40,219 nt of DNA from Micromonospora sp. CP22 (GTDB lineage Bacteria; Actinomycetota; Actinomycetes; Mycobacteriales; Micromonosporaceae), in NCBI RefSeq assembly GCF_009712475.1, contig NZ_VCJO01000001.1, positions 723,850-764,068 of the forward strand, written 5' to 3'. The translations under genes were made by a program, and so were the position numbers. The number at the start of each line of letters is the position of its first letter. Position 1 is the first letter of the stretch. The notes under the pieces were generated by a model. The model saw only the letters and a list, made by a program, of their open reading frames with translations, made no database searches and was not told the origin of the DNA. Below are positions 16,909 to 24,614 of this stretch, one piece after another.

Positions 16909-18966
16909 TTGAGCGACACCACCGACGTGACGTCGGATGTTTCCAACGTCGCTGGCGATGCCACCACCGCTGCCCCCACCCGCCGTCGGCGCAGCGGTAC
17001 GGGACTGTCGGCGATGCTGCTGCCGGAGCTGCAGAGCCTGGCCGCGTCGCTCGGCATCTCGGGGACGGCTCGCATGCGTAAGGGCGAGTTGATCAGCGCG
17101 ATCACCGAGCGGCAGGGCGGCGCTGCCGGAGCCCCTCGACCACGGGCCGAGGTCGCGGCGGCCGCCGCACCGGTCCGCGAGGAGGTCCACGCGGAGGTAC
17201 GGGACACCGGTGAGCGGCCGGAGGCTGAGCGCCGTGGCGCCGAACAGCCGGCAGCGAGCGTGGAAAGCGAGGGTCGCGGGCGTACCCGGCGTAGCCGGAC
17301 CGCCGTGGCGGAACCGCGCGCCGAGGAGGCCACCGCCGAGGGCGAGCGGCCCGAGGGCCGGTCCGGCCGTGATCGTGGCGCCGAGCGTGCCGACCGGAGC
17401 GCCGAGCGCGCTGAGCGCGGTGACCGTGCCGAGCGCGCTGAGCGCGGAGAGCGCACCGCCGAGCGGGCTGAGCGCACCGCCGAGCGCGGTGACCGGGCCG
17501 AGCGTGGCGACCGGGCCGAGCGTGGCGACCGGGCCGAGCGTGGCGACCGTGCCGAGCGTGGCGACCGTGCCGAGCGCAGCGCCGAGCGTGGCGACCGGGC
17601 CGAGCGCAGCGCCGACCGTGGCGACCGGGCCGAGCGTGGCGAGCGTGGCGACCGGGCCGAGCGTGGTGACCGTGGCGAGCGGGGACAGCGCGCCGAGCGG
17701 GACAACGACGGCGACGACGACGGCGACAACGGCGGTCGGCGCAGCCGGCGCAGCCGCTTCCGGGACCGTCGGCGGGGTCGCGGTGACCGCAACGAGTCCG
17801 GCGACGGCGGCCGTGAGCCACAGGTCGGCGAGGACGACGTGCTCGTGCCGGTGGCCGGCATCGTGGACGTGCTGGACAACTACGCCTTCGTGCGGACCAC
17901 CGGTTACCTGGCCGGTCCGAACGACGTCTACGTGTCGATGTCCCAGATCAAGAAGTACGGCCTGCGACGCGGTGACGCGATCACCGGCGCGGTCCGGGCG
18001 GCGCGTGACGGCGAGCAGCGGCGCGACAAGTACAACCCGCTCGTCCGGCTGGACACCATCAACGGGATGGAGCCGGACGAGGCCAAGCGCCGACCGGAGT
18101 TCTACAAGCTCACCCCGCTGTACCCGCAGGAGCGGCTGCGGCTGGAGACCGAGCCGCACATCCTCACCACCCGGGTGATCGACCTGGTCATGCCGATCGG
18201 CAAGGGGCAGCGGGCGCTGATCGTCTCGCCGCCGAAGGCCGGTAAGACCATGGTGTTGCAGGCGATCGCGAACGCCATCACGCACAACAACCCGGAGTGC
18301 CACCTGATGGTGGTGCTGGTGGACGAGCGGCCCGAAGAGGTCACCGACATGCAGCGGTCGGTCAAGGGCGAGGTCATCGCGGCCACGTTCGACCGCCCGC
18401 CGCAGGACCACACCACCGTCGCCGAGCTGGCGATCGAGCGGGCCAAGCGCCTGGTCGAGCTGGGCCACGACGTGGTCGTGCTGCTCGACTCGGTGACCCG
18501 GCTCGGTCGCTCGTACAACCTGGCGGCGCCGGCCAGCGGCCGGATCATGTCGGGTGGTATCGACTCCACCGCGCTGTACCCGCCGAAGCGGTTCCTCGGC
18601 GCGGCGCGCAACATCGAGAACGGCGGCTCGCTGACCATCCTCGCCACCGCGCTGGTGGAGACCGGCTCCATGGCGGACACGGTCATCTTCGAGGAGTTCA
18701 AGGGCACCGGTAACGCGGAGCTGAAGCTGGACCGGAAGATCGCTGACAAGCGGACCTTCCCGGCCATCGACATCCACCCGTCCGGTACCCGCAAGGAGGA
18801 GATCCTGCTCGCGCCGGAGGAGCTGGCCATCGTGCACAAGCTCCGCAAGGTGCTGCACTCGCTGGACTCGCAGGCCGCACTCGACCTGCTGCTGGACCGG
18901 TTGAAGCAGTCCCGGACCAACATCGAGTTCCTGATGCAGATCGCCAAGTCGACGCCGGGGGAGTGA
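16909..18966 (+). CDS. rho: Transcription termination factor Rho with large repetitive insertion
   Basis: 685 aa from a TTG start preceded by GGGAAGGAA; E. coli Rho is 419 aa. Rho is a hexameric RNA-dependent ATPase that releases RNA polymerase. The N-terminal helix bundle ([20 protein letters not shown]...[10 protein letters not shown]) is at about residues 30-66. A disordered, highly charged insertion of roughly 235 residues follows, including nine GDRAER units. The primary RNA-binding domain starts at [20 protein letters not shown]. The ATPase core has Walker [13 protein letters not shown], Walker B-like [12 protein letters not shown] and the R-loop region [11 protein letters not shown]. 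Charged insertions are known in actinobacterial Rho and add RNA affinity; this one is unusually regular. A very strong terminator hairpin follows the stop. Confidence 0.97.
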   Translation: MSDTTDVTSDVSNVAGDATTAAPTRRRRSGTGLSAMLLPELQSLAASLGISGTARMRKGELISAITERQGGAAGAPRPRAEVAAAAAPVREEVHAEVRDTGERPEAERRGAEQPAASVESEGRGRTRRSRTAVAEPRAEEATAEGERPEGRSGRDRGAERADRSAERAERGDRAERAERGERTAERAERTAERGDRAERGDRAERGDRAERGDRAERGDRAERSAERGDRAERSADRGDRAERGERGDRAERGDRGERGQRAERDNDGDDDGDNGGRRSRRSRFRDRRRGRGDRNESGDGGREPQVGEDDVLVPVAGIVDVLDNYAFVRTTGYLAGPNDVYVSMSQIKKYGLRRGDAITGAVRAARDGEQRRDKYNPLVRLDTINGMEPDEAKRRPEFYKLTPLYPQERLRLETEPHILTTRVIDLVMPIGKGQRALIVSPPKAGKTMVLQAIANAITHNNPECHLMVVLVDERPEEVTDMQRSVKGEVIAATFDRPPQDHTTVAELAIERAKRLVELGHDVVVLLDSVTRLGRSYNLAAPASGRIMSGGIDSTALYPPKRFLGAARNIENGGSLTILATALVETGSMADTVIFEEFKGTGNAELKLDRKIADKRTFPAIDIHPSGTRKEEILLAPEELAIVHKLRKVLHSLDSQAALDLLLDRLKQSRTNIEFLMQIAKSTPGE
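17488..17577 (+). repeat. 18-bp tandem repeat inside rho (GDRAER x5)
   Basis: Five consecutive 18-bp units of the form GGCGACCGGGCCGAGCGT encode GDRAER five times (residues 194-223 of Rho), differing only at third bases (GGT/GGC, CGG/CGT, CGT/CGC). Looser copies ([17 protein letters not shown]) extend the low-complexity block over about 17380-17700. All units keep frame, so copy-number change by slippage would not break the gene. Confidence 0.9.
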
Positions 18967-18980
18967 CCTTCCAGGCAGAG

Positions 18981-19024
18981 CACGGCGAGGGGCGGGGCCG
19001 AGACCGGCCCCGCCCCTCGCCGTG
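18981..19024 (+). terminator. rho operon terminator
   Basis: Perfect 19-bp stem CACGGCGAGGGGCGGGGCC / GGCCCCGCCCCTCGCCGTG with a 6-nt loop (GAGACC), starting 14 nt after the rho stop. It is the strongest hairpin I found in the window. Confidence 0.92.
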
Positions 19025-19153
19025 TCCGGGATCGAACGGGTAGGAATGCTTCGCCGGTGCGGCGGGAATGCGCTCGGATGGCGCGGTGTTGACCTGCTCG
19101 GCCGGTACAGCCGCGCGGCACGGCCCGCCTCCAGGGGCGGTCGAGGCCCATGG

Positions 19154-19159
19154 CAGACT
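19154..19159 (+). promoter_or_regulatory. Candidate -10 element for rpmE
   Basis: CAGACT lies in the sequence TGGCAGACTGG, after the rho terminator and about 88 nt before rpmE. The region 19025-19246 has no other gene. No clear -35 is visible. Confidence 0.3.
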
Positions 19160-19246
19160 GGTCAATCGGCCACCGGTTCCGGTTCACGCCCACATCAGCG
19201 AGCACTGGGGCGACCCGGCGACCACAGACGAGAGGACCGAGGCGAC

Positions 19247-19471
19247 ATGAAGCCCAACATCCACCCGGAGTACGTGACCACCGAGGTCACCTGCTCCTGC
19301 GGTAACACCTTCACCACCCGCAGCACCGCCAAGGGCGGCTCGATCCACGTCGAGACGTGCAGCGCCTGCCACCCGTTCTACACGGGCAAGCAGCGAGTGC
19401 TGGACACCGCTGGCCGGGTCGCGAAGTTCCAGCAGAAGTACGCCAAGGCCCAGGGCAAGAAGGCCAAGTAG
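19247..19471 (+). CDS. rpmE: 50S ribosomal protein L31 (zinc-binding type)
   Basis: 74 aa. Begins [20 protein letters not shown], as usual for bL31. The four zinc-ligand cysteines of the C+ type are present: CSC near residues 16-18 and CSAC near 37-40. This is the zinc-containing form expected in zinc-replete cells; no C-minus paralogue is in the window. GAGG precedes the ATG. It lies between rho and prfA, a widely conserved order. Confidence 0.97.
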   Translation: MKPNIHPEYVTTEVTCSCGNTFTTRSTAKGGSIHVETCSACHPFYTGKQRVLDTAGRVAKFQQKYAKAQGKKAK

Positions 19472-19480
19472 CTCCTCGTC

Positions 19481-19519
19481 CGACGCCCGCGTCCGGTTTT
19501 CCGCCGGGCGCGGGCGTCG
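19481..19519 (+). terminator. Hairpin between rpmE and prfA
   Basis: CGACGCCCGCG (19481-19491) pairs with CGCGGGCGTCG (19509-19519) over 11 bp, with an inner CCGG/CCGG pairing around a TTTTCCG loop. It can terminate rpmE transcripts or attenuate read-through into prfA. Confidence 0.7.
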
Positions 19520-19565
19520 TCCGTCTGTGTCCCGGTCACCCGCCGTCGAAGGAGCGATTCCGAGC

Positions 19566-20654
19566 ATGAGCAGCGAGCGCCTGGCCGCCCTCCTCGACGA
19601 GTACGCCGAGTTGGAGAAGCGGCTGGCCGACCCCGCTATCCACGCCGACCAGGGGACCGCCCGACGGATCGGTCGGCGCTACGCCGAACTGGTGCCGCTG
19701 CACAAGGCCGCCGGTGAACTGGAGCAGGCTCGGGCCGATCTCGCCGCCGCGCGGGAACTGGCCGACGAGGACCCCTCCTTCGCCGCCGAGGCCGAGACGA
19801 TCGCGGCGACGCTGCCGGCACTGGAGGAACGCCTCGCCGAGTTGCTCATCCCGCGTGACCCGCATGACGCCAAGGACGTCATCGTCGAGATCAAGGCGGG
19901 CGAGGGCGGTGAGGAGTCCGCGCTGTTCGCCGGTGACCTGCTGCGGATGTACACCCGGTACGCGGAGCGGCGCGGCTGGCTCACCGAGGTGATCGACGCC
20001 CAGGAGTCCGACCTCGGTGGGGTCAAGGACGTCTCGCTGGCGATCAAGACGAAGGGCGTGCCCGAGGGGGGCAACGGCGTCTGGTCCCGGTTGAAGTGGG
20101 AGGGCGGCGTGCACCGGGTGCAGCGCGTGCCGGTCACCGAGTCACAGGGACGCATCCACACCAGCGCGGCCGGTGTCCTAGTGCTGCCGGAGGCCGAGGA
20201 GGTCGACGTCACCATCGACCCGAACGAGCTGCGGATCGACGTCTTCCGTTCGTCCGGTCCGGGCGGCCAGTCGGTGAACACCACCGACTCGGCGGTGCGG
20301 ATCACCCACCTGCCCACCGGCATCGTGGTCTCCTGCCAGAACGAGAAGTCCCAGTTGCAGAACCGCGAGCAGGCCCTGCGGATCCTGCGCGCCCGGCTGC
20401 TCGCCGCCGCCCAGGAGCAGGCCGACGCGGCAGCGTCGGACGCCCGCAAGGCCCAGGTGCGTACGGTGGACCGCTCGGAGCGGATCCGCACCTACAACTT
20501 CCCGCAGAACCGGATCACCGACCACCGGATCGGCTTCACCGCGTACAACCTTGATCTGGTGCTCGCCGGAGAGCTGGACGGCGTGCTCGACGCCCTCACC
20601 GAGGCGGACCGGGCGGCGCGCCTGGCGGGCGACGCGGAGCTGGCCCGCCGCTGA
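19566..20654 (+). CDS. prfA: Peptide chain release factor 1
   Basis: 362 aa. It recognises UAA and UAG in the ribosomal A site and triggers peptide release. The codon-recognition tripeptide is PVT in [14 protein letters not shown] (PAT or PVT in RF1). The GGQ motif is in [17 protein letters not shown]; its glutamine is the target of PrmC, encoded nearby. The ATG at 19566 has AGGAG upstream with an 11-nt gap; an upstream GTG in the same frame is less likely. The stop codon is 13 nt from the convergent stop of the diguanylate cyclase. Confidence 0.97.
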   Translation: MSSERLAALLDEYAELEKRLADPAIHADQGTARRIGRRYAELVPLHKAAGELEQARADLAAARELADEDPSFAAEAETIAATLPALEERLAELLIPRDPHDAKDVIVEIKAGEGGEESALFAGDLLRMYTRYAERRGWLTEVIDAQESDLGGVKDVSLAIKTKGVPEGGNGVWSRLKWEGGVHRVQRVPVTESQGRIHTSAAGVLVLPEAEEVDVTIDPNELRIDVFRSSGPGGQSVNTTDSAVRITHLPTGIVVSCQNEKSQLQNREQALRILRARLLAAAQEQADAAASDARKAQVRTVDRSERIRTYNFPQNRITDHRIGFTAYNLDLVLAGELDGVLDALTEADRAARLAGDAELARR

Positions 20655-20667
20655 CCTTCCGCGTCGG

Positions 20668-22218
20668 TCAGGCGATACGCGGTCGCGTCTTCGCCCGCAG
20701 CATCTCGCGGTCGGCGGCCTCGAAGGCCGCGCTGAGTGCGTCCCGCTGGCCTGGGCCACCGGCACCCACCTCGGCGAAGCCGATGCTGACACCGACCGGG
20801 GTGCCGGGCACCAGAGACTCCCAGTCCTCGGTGCGAACGGCGGCGTCGATGCGCCGCGCCACGTCGGCCGCCTCGCTCATCCCCGTCCCCGGTAGCACCA
20901 CCACGAACTCGTCCCCGCCGTAGCGGGCCACGAAGTCACCCCGTCGCATCACCCGGTTGATCACTCCGGCGACGCGTTGCAGGACCAGGTCCCCCGAGTG
21001 GTGGCCGTGCCGCGTGTTGACCGCCTTGAAGCCGTCCAGGTCGCAGACGCCGATCACCACCCGCTCGCCCCGGGCGACGACGGCCGCGATGTAGCGTTCC
21101 AGCCGACGCCGGTTGGGCAGCCCGGTCAGCGGGTCGGTCAGTGCCTCCCCCTCGAACCGCGCCGCCTCACGACGCATCTCCTCGTGGTCGATCCGCGCGG
21201 CGATGCCGTCGATGTAGACGTCGCGGAGCCGGTCGTGACGCTGCGCGGCGAGCCGGAAGGCCAGTCGGTCGGCCCGGTGCGCGGCGGCGTGGTCGCCGGC
21301 CCGGCCCAGTGCCATGCTGCGCAGCCGCGCCGGTTCGGCCGCGCCGAGTGTCTCGGCGGACACCTGGACGCCGTCCAACCGGGTGATCGCCTCGACCGGC
21401 CGTCCGCTGGCGATGGCGAGGCACACCTGACCGAGCTGACGCATGTCACGGGCGCGGGCACTGTCCGCGCCGTAGTCGAGCAGCCGGACCGGGTCCCGGC
21501 CCGGGGCGGGGGAGATGTCGTCGCCGAGCGCGCAGCGGCGGGCGGCGGCGTAACCGTAGGCGGCCAGACTGCTGGGGCGCAGCCGATCCGCCCGCCCGGT
21601 GCTGACGAACCGGTCGAGGTCACCGCCGACATCCCGCAGTACGCGCAGACAGCCGTCGCTGTCACCGGTGTGGTCCAGGGCGACCGCGTTGCGCAGCCGG
21701 ATGCCCGGCGCGGCGAAGGTCTCCTCCGGGATCCCGGCGGCGTTGCCGAGCTGCCGGGCGCGTTCGATCGCGCCCAACGCGTACCCGTGGAAGCTGAGGT
21801 ACGAGTAGGCCATCGCCAGGTCGTGCCAGCCCCAGGCGGTGTCCCGGTCCGGGTCCTCCACCGCCCCGAGTGCCCGTGCCGCCCTGACCAGATGGGTCAC
21901 GCACCGGTCCAGCGCGCCCTGGTGGTGGGCGGCCAGCGCGGCCAGTGCGTTGAGGTGCCCGTGCAGGTAGGGCTCGGCGAGGTCGCGTACCGCCGCGGAC
22001 GCCTCCTCGATGGCACGGGTGTACTCGGCGGTGCGCCCGAGGTTGATCAGAGCCGAGAGCCGCTGCACGAGCGCGTCGGCGCGGGCGTTCGGGTCACGGG
22101 TGGCACACAGCACCCGCTCCAGGAGCCCGTACGCCTCGGTGGACCGGCTGACCTCCTGTAACGCCCGCGCTTTCGTCAGGGCGTCAACCTGGTCCTCGAC
22201 CCGGTCGAGCCAGCCCAC
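20668..22218 (-). CDS. GGDEF diguanylate cyclase with TPR-like N-terminal domain
   Basis: 516 aa from a GTG at 22218, chosen because AGGAGG lies 5 nt upstream; the frame runs open a further 15 codons. Residues about 1-345 are helical, with TPR-like repeats (for example [20 protein letters not shown]) and no membrane segment, so a cytoplasmic sensor is likely. The C-terminal domain begins [18 protein letters not shown] and has the catalytic GGDEF at 434-438. The inhibitory-site motif RxxD is present as RRGD at 425-428, so product feedback is expected. It should make cyclic di-GMP from two GTP. There is no EAL domain. It is inserted, on the opposite strand, between prfA and prmC, which are adjacent in many bacteria. 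Confidence 0.93.
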   Translation of the reverse strand: MGWLDRVEDQVDALTKARALQEVSRSTEAYGLLERVLCATRDPNARADALVQRLSALINLGRTAEYTRAIEEASAAVRDLAEPYLHGHLNALAALAAHHQGALDRCVTHLVRAARALGAVEDPDRDTAWGWHDLAMAYSYLSFHGYALGAIERARQLGNAAGIPEETFAAPGIRLRNAVALDHTGDSDGCLRVLRDVGGDLDRFVSTGRADRLRPSSLAAYGYAAARRCALGDDISPAPGRDPVRLLDYGADSARARDMRQLGQVCLAIASGRPVEAITRLDGVQVSAETLGAAEPARLRSMALGRAGDHAAAHRADRLAFRLAAQRHDRLRDVYIDGIAARIDHEEMRREAARFEGEALTDPLTGLPNRRRLERYIAAVVARGERVVIGVCDLDGFKAVNTRHGHHSGDLVLQRVAGVINRVMRRGDFVARYGGDEFVVVLPGTGMSEAADVARRIDAAVRTEDWESLVPGTPVGVSIGFAEVGAGGPGQRDALSAAFEAADREMLRAKTRPRIA

Positions 22219-22252
22219 CCGCACCTCCTGTCGATGTGCCTGCACCCGCTTA

Positions 22253-22262
22253 TGCACGTGCA
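22253..22262. promoter_or_regulatory. Palindrome between cyclase gene and prmC
   Basis: TGCACGTGCA is a perfect 10-bp palindrome in the 67-bp divergent gap. On the minus strand CATAAG just inside it could serve as -10 for the cyclase gene. A regulator site is possible but unproven. Confidence 0.3.
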
Positions 22263-22273
22263 CGGCGACGCCT

Positions 22274-22285
22274 CATGATTATTGC
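22274..22285 (+). promoter_or_regulatory. prmC -10 element, possible leaderless start
   Basis: CATGAT (22274-22279) is six bases before the GTG at 22286, and no Shine-Dalgarno sequence is seen. It is weaker than the other -10 boxes because the first base is C. Confidence 0.35.
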
Positions 22286-23263
22286 GTGACCACCGCGCCG
22301 CAACACCCGTCCGAAGGGACGAGACGTCATCGCCCCGGTCCCTTGATCGCCGACGTGGCCCGTATGCTCGCCGCCGCCGGGGTGACCTCGGCGCGCGCCG
22401 AGGCCGAGTTGCTGGCCGCGTACGTGCTCCAGATCGGTCGGGGACAGTTGGCCGTGGCGGACGGGTTCACCGACGAGCAACGGGACCGCTACCGGGAGCT
22501 GGCGGCCCGCCGGTCACGGCGGGAGCCGTTGCAGTATCTCACCGGCACCGCCGGGTTCCGGCATCTGGAGCTGGCCGTCGGGCCAGGCGTCTTCGTGCCG
22601 CGCCCGGAGACCGAACTCCTCGCCGGTTGGGGCGTCGACCAGGCCCGGCAGATCGCCGGAGCCGGAACAGGGGCCCCGGAACGGCCGGAGCCACTGGTGG
22701 TGGACCTGTGCAGCGGCTCCGGAGCGATCGCCCTGTCGGTGGCGTACGAGGTGCCGGAGGCTCGGGTGCTGGCCGTGGAACGCTCTGCCGACGCCCTGCC
22801 CTGGCTGCGGCGCAACGCCGCGACCCGGGCCAGCGTCGGCGACCGACCGATCGAGGTGGTGGCGGCGGACGTCACCGATCCGGCCCTGCTCGACGAGCTG
22901 ACCGGCCGGGTGGACGTACTGCTGTGCAACCCGCCGTACGTGCCGCTCGGGGTGACGGTGCCGCCGGAGGTGGCCGACCACGACCCGGCGGAGGCCGTGT
23001 TCGGTGGGGCCGACGGGCTGGACGTGATCCGTCGGGTGGTCGACCGGGCCGGGTTCCTGCTGCGTGCCGGTGGGGTGCTCGGCATCGAGCACGACGACAC
23101 CCACGGTGACGCGTTGCCCGGTCTGCTCGCCGCCGACGGTCGGTACGCCACGATCGTCGATCATCGTGATCTCGCCGGGCGGCCCCGATTCGTCACCGCG
23201 TCCCGCCTCGCGGACCGCCCACCCGCCGGCCCGTCGGTGACGTGGCAGACTGGCTCATCGTGA
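22286..23263 (+). CDS. prmC: Release factor glutamine methyltransferase
   Basis: 325 aa from GTG at 22286 (VTTAPQHPSEG). It methylates the glutamine of the GGQ motif in RF1 and RF2 using S-adenosylmethionine. The N-terminal helical domain ends near RREPLQYLTGTAGFRHLEL. The SAM loop is VVDLCSGSGAIALSVAY, and the catalytic NPPY is at residues 215-218 (LLCNPPYVPLG). Its substrate gene prfA lies just beyond the inverted cyclase gene. The stop overlaps the start of sua5 (TGATG), so prmC, sua5 and the phosphatase gene are coupled. Confidence 0.95.
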   Translation: MTTAPQHPSEGTRRHRPGPLIADVARMLAAAGVTSARAEAELLAAYVLQIGRGQLAVADGFTDEQRDRYRELAARRSRREPLQYLTGTAGFRHLELAVGPGVFVPRPETELLAGWGVDQARQIAGAGTGAPERPEPLVVDLCSGSGAIALSVAYEVPEARVLAVERSADALPWLRRNAATRASVGDRPIEVVAADVTDPALLDELTGRVDVLLCNPPYVPLGVTVPPEVADHDPAEAVFGGADGLDVIRRVVDRAGFLLRAGGVLGIEHDDTHGDALPGLLAADGRYATIVDHRDLAGRPRFVTASRLADRPPAGPSVTWQTGSS

Positions 23264-23907
23264 TGCTCTACGACTGCCGGTCGGTCGCCGACCGGGACCG
23301 CGGCATCGCTGCGGCCATCGAGGCGGTCCGCAACGGCGAGCTGGTCGTCCTACCGACCGACACGGTGTACGGAGTCGGCGCGGACGCGTTCACTCCGTAC
23401 GCGGTCAAGGCGTTGCTGGACGCCAAGGGTGTCCCGCACTCGCCGCCGCCGGTGCTGATCGGTTCCCGGCACACCCTCGACGGGCTGTCCTACACGCTGC
23501 CGACGGCGGCGCGAGACCTGGTGGAGGCGTTCTGGCCGGGAGCGCTGACCATTCTGGTGAAGCACTCGGCGAGCCTGCGGTGGGATCTCGGCGACGACAG
23601 CGGCACGGTGGCGGTACGGATGCCGCTGCACCCGGTGGCGCTGGAGGTGCTGCGCGAGACCGGACCGATGGCGGTGGCCTCGGCGAACAAGATCGGTCAA
23701 CCGGCCGCGCTCACCGCCGAAGAGGCGCGTGATCAGCTGGCCTACTCCGTGCGGGCCTACCTGGAGGCGGGGCCGGCGGTGGATCCGGTGCCGAGCACGA
23801 TCGTGGACCTCACCGGCGACGAGCCTCGGCTCGTCCGGGAGGGTGCGGTCAGCCTGGCCCGACTCCGTGACGTGGTGCCGGAGCTGCGCGAGAGCGAGGT
23901 GGTCTAG
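23263..23907 (+). CDS. sua5: L-threonylcarbamoyladenylate synthase (Sua5/YrdC/YwlC)
   Basis: 214 aa from the ATG at 23263, sharing one base with the prmC stop (TGATG); a GTG at 23260 adds only one residue. It makes threonylcarbamoyl-AMP from threonine, bicarbonate and ATP for the t6A modification of tRNAs reading ANN codons. The YrdC domain shows LVVLPTDTVYGVGADAF, RMPLHPVALEVLRETGPMAVASANKIG and the PSTIVDLTG end. No separate C-terminal Sua5 domain is present. Coupling to prmC and the phosphatase matches the Gram-positive gene neighbourhood. Confidence 0.95.
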   Translation: MLYDCRSVADRDRGIAAAIEAVRNGELVVLPTDTVYGVGADAFTPYAVKALLDAKGVPHSPPPVLIGSRHTLDGLSYTLPTAARDLVEAFWPGALTILVKHSASLRWDLGDDSGTVAVRMPLHPVALEVLRETGPMAVASANKIGQPAALTAEEARDQLAYSVRAYLEAGPAVDPVPSTIVDLTGDEPRLVREGAVSLARLRDVVPELRESEVV

Positions 23908-24519
23908 GTGCCTCCCTTCACCGTCCTGCACGTCTGCATGGGAAACATCTGTCGCTCGCCGATGGCCGAGCGGCTGCTCACCCTCGCGGTGGCCGATCGG
24001 CTGGCCCGGCGCGAGGCCGATCCGACCCGGGTCGACGAACTGCTGCACAGCCACAGCGCCGGCACCGGCGGTTGGCACGCCGGTGAGGAGATGAACCCGC
24101 CGGCCGCCCGTCAGATCGTCAGCCGGGGCGGCAACGTCGCCGGGTTCGCCGCGCGCAAGCTGCGCAGCGACCACATCGACGGTGCCGACCTGGTGCTGAC
24201 CGCCACCGCCGACCAACAGGAGTACGTGACGGCGTTGCGGCCCGACGCCGCCGCGCGCACCTTCGTGCTCGGCGAGTTCGGACGGCTGCTGGCTGGGCTC
24301 GACGCGACCGTGCTGCCGGCGGCCGACGCCACCGCCGAGGCGCTCCACGCTCGGGGTGTGGCCCTGGTCGAGGCGGCCCACGAGAGCCGCCAGGGCGCCA
24401 CTGCCCTGCCCACCGACGACCTCGACGACCCGTGGGGACGCGGTGACCAGTGCTTCAGCCGGGTGGCTGACGAGATCGAGGAGACGGTGCAGCCGCTCGC
24501 GGCGCTACTGCTCCCCTGA
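23908..24519 (+). CDS. Low-molecular-weight protein phosphatase (PTP/YwlE family)
   Basis: 203 aa, longer than the usual 150-165. It starts at the GTG directly after the sua5 stop. The phosphate loop is CMGNICRS: nucleophile C10, R16. The general-acid aspartate is likely in TDDLDDPWG near the C-terminus. The position that is Thr in the arginine phosphatase YwlE (CTGNTCRS) is Ile here, as in tyrosine phosphatases. The extra length is a helical insertion (ADATAEALHARGVALVEAAHESR) before the Asp loop. B. subtilis ywlE sits in a comparable neighbourhood (ywlC ... ywlE ... glyA ... atp). Substrates are unknown. Confidence 0.9.
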   Translation: MPPFTVLHVCMGNICRSPMAERLLTLAVADRLARREADPTRVDELLHSHSAGTGGWHAGEEMNPPAARQIVSRGGNVAGFAARKLRSDHIDGADLVLTATADQQEYVTALRPDAAARTFVLGEFGRLLAGLDATVLPAADATAEALHARGVALVEAAHESRQGATALPTDDLDDPWGRGDQCFSRVADEIEETVQPLAALLLP

Positions 24520-24538
24520 TCGGCGAATTTCATCCGGG

Positions 24539-24548
24539 TTTCATGAAA
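24539..24548. promoter_or_regulatory. Palindrome upstream of penicillin-binding protein gene
   Basis: TTTCATGAAA is a perfect 10-bp palindrome, preceded by another TTTCAT at 24528-24533. It is AT-rich for this genome and sits in the 95-bp gap before the penicillin-binding protein gene, where a regulator could act. GGGGAGAG serves as the ribosome binding site of that gene. Confidence 0.3.
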
Positions 24549-24614
24549 GGCGCGGCAGAAGGGGTGATTAGCGCCATTCTGGGGGAGTCCTGACGGCTCC
24601 TGCGGGGAGAGCTG

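Noticed and set aside
17380..17700. CRISPR or satellite array in rho
   Set aside because: The repeat is in frame and codes for a coherent low-complexity insertion of Rho.
16705..18858. Minus-strand frame of about 717 codons opposite rho, with GPVATLG repeats
   Set aside because: The repeats are the antisense reading of the GDRAER-coding array. No start signal or family match.
23242..23262. Upstream GTG start for sua5
   Set aside because: It adds MADWLIV, overlaps prmC by more bases, and the TGATG junction at 23263 is the simpler coupled start.
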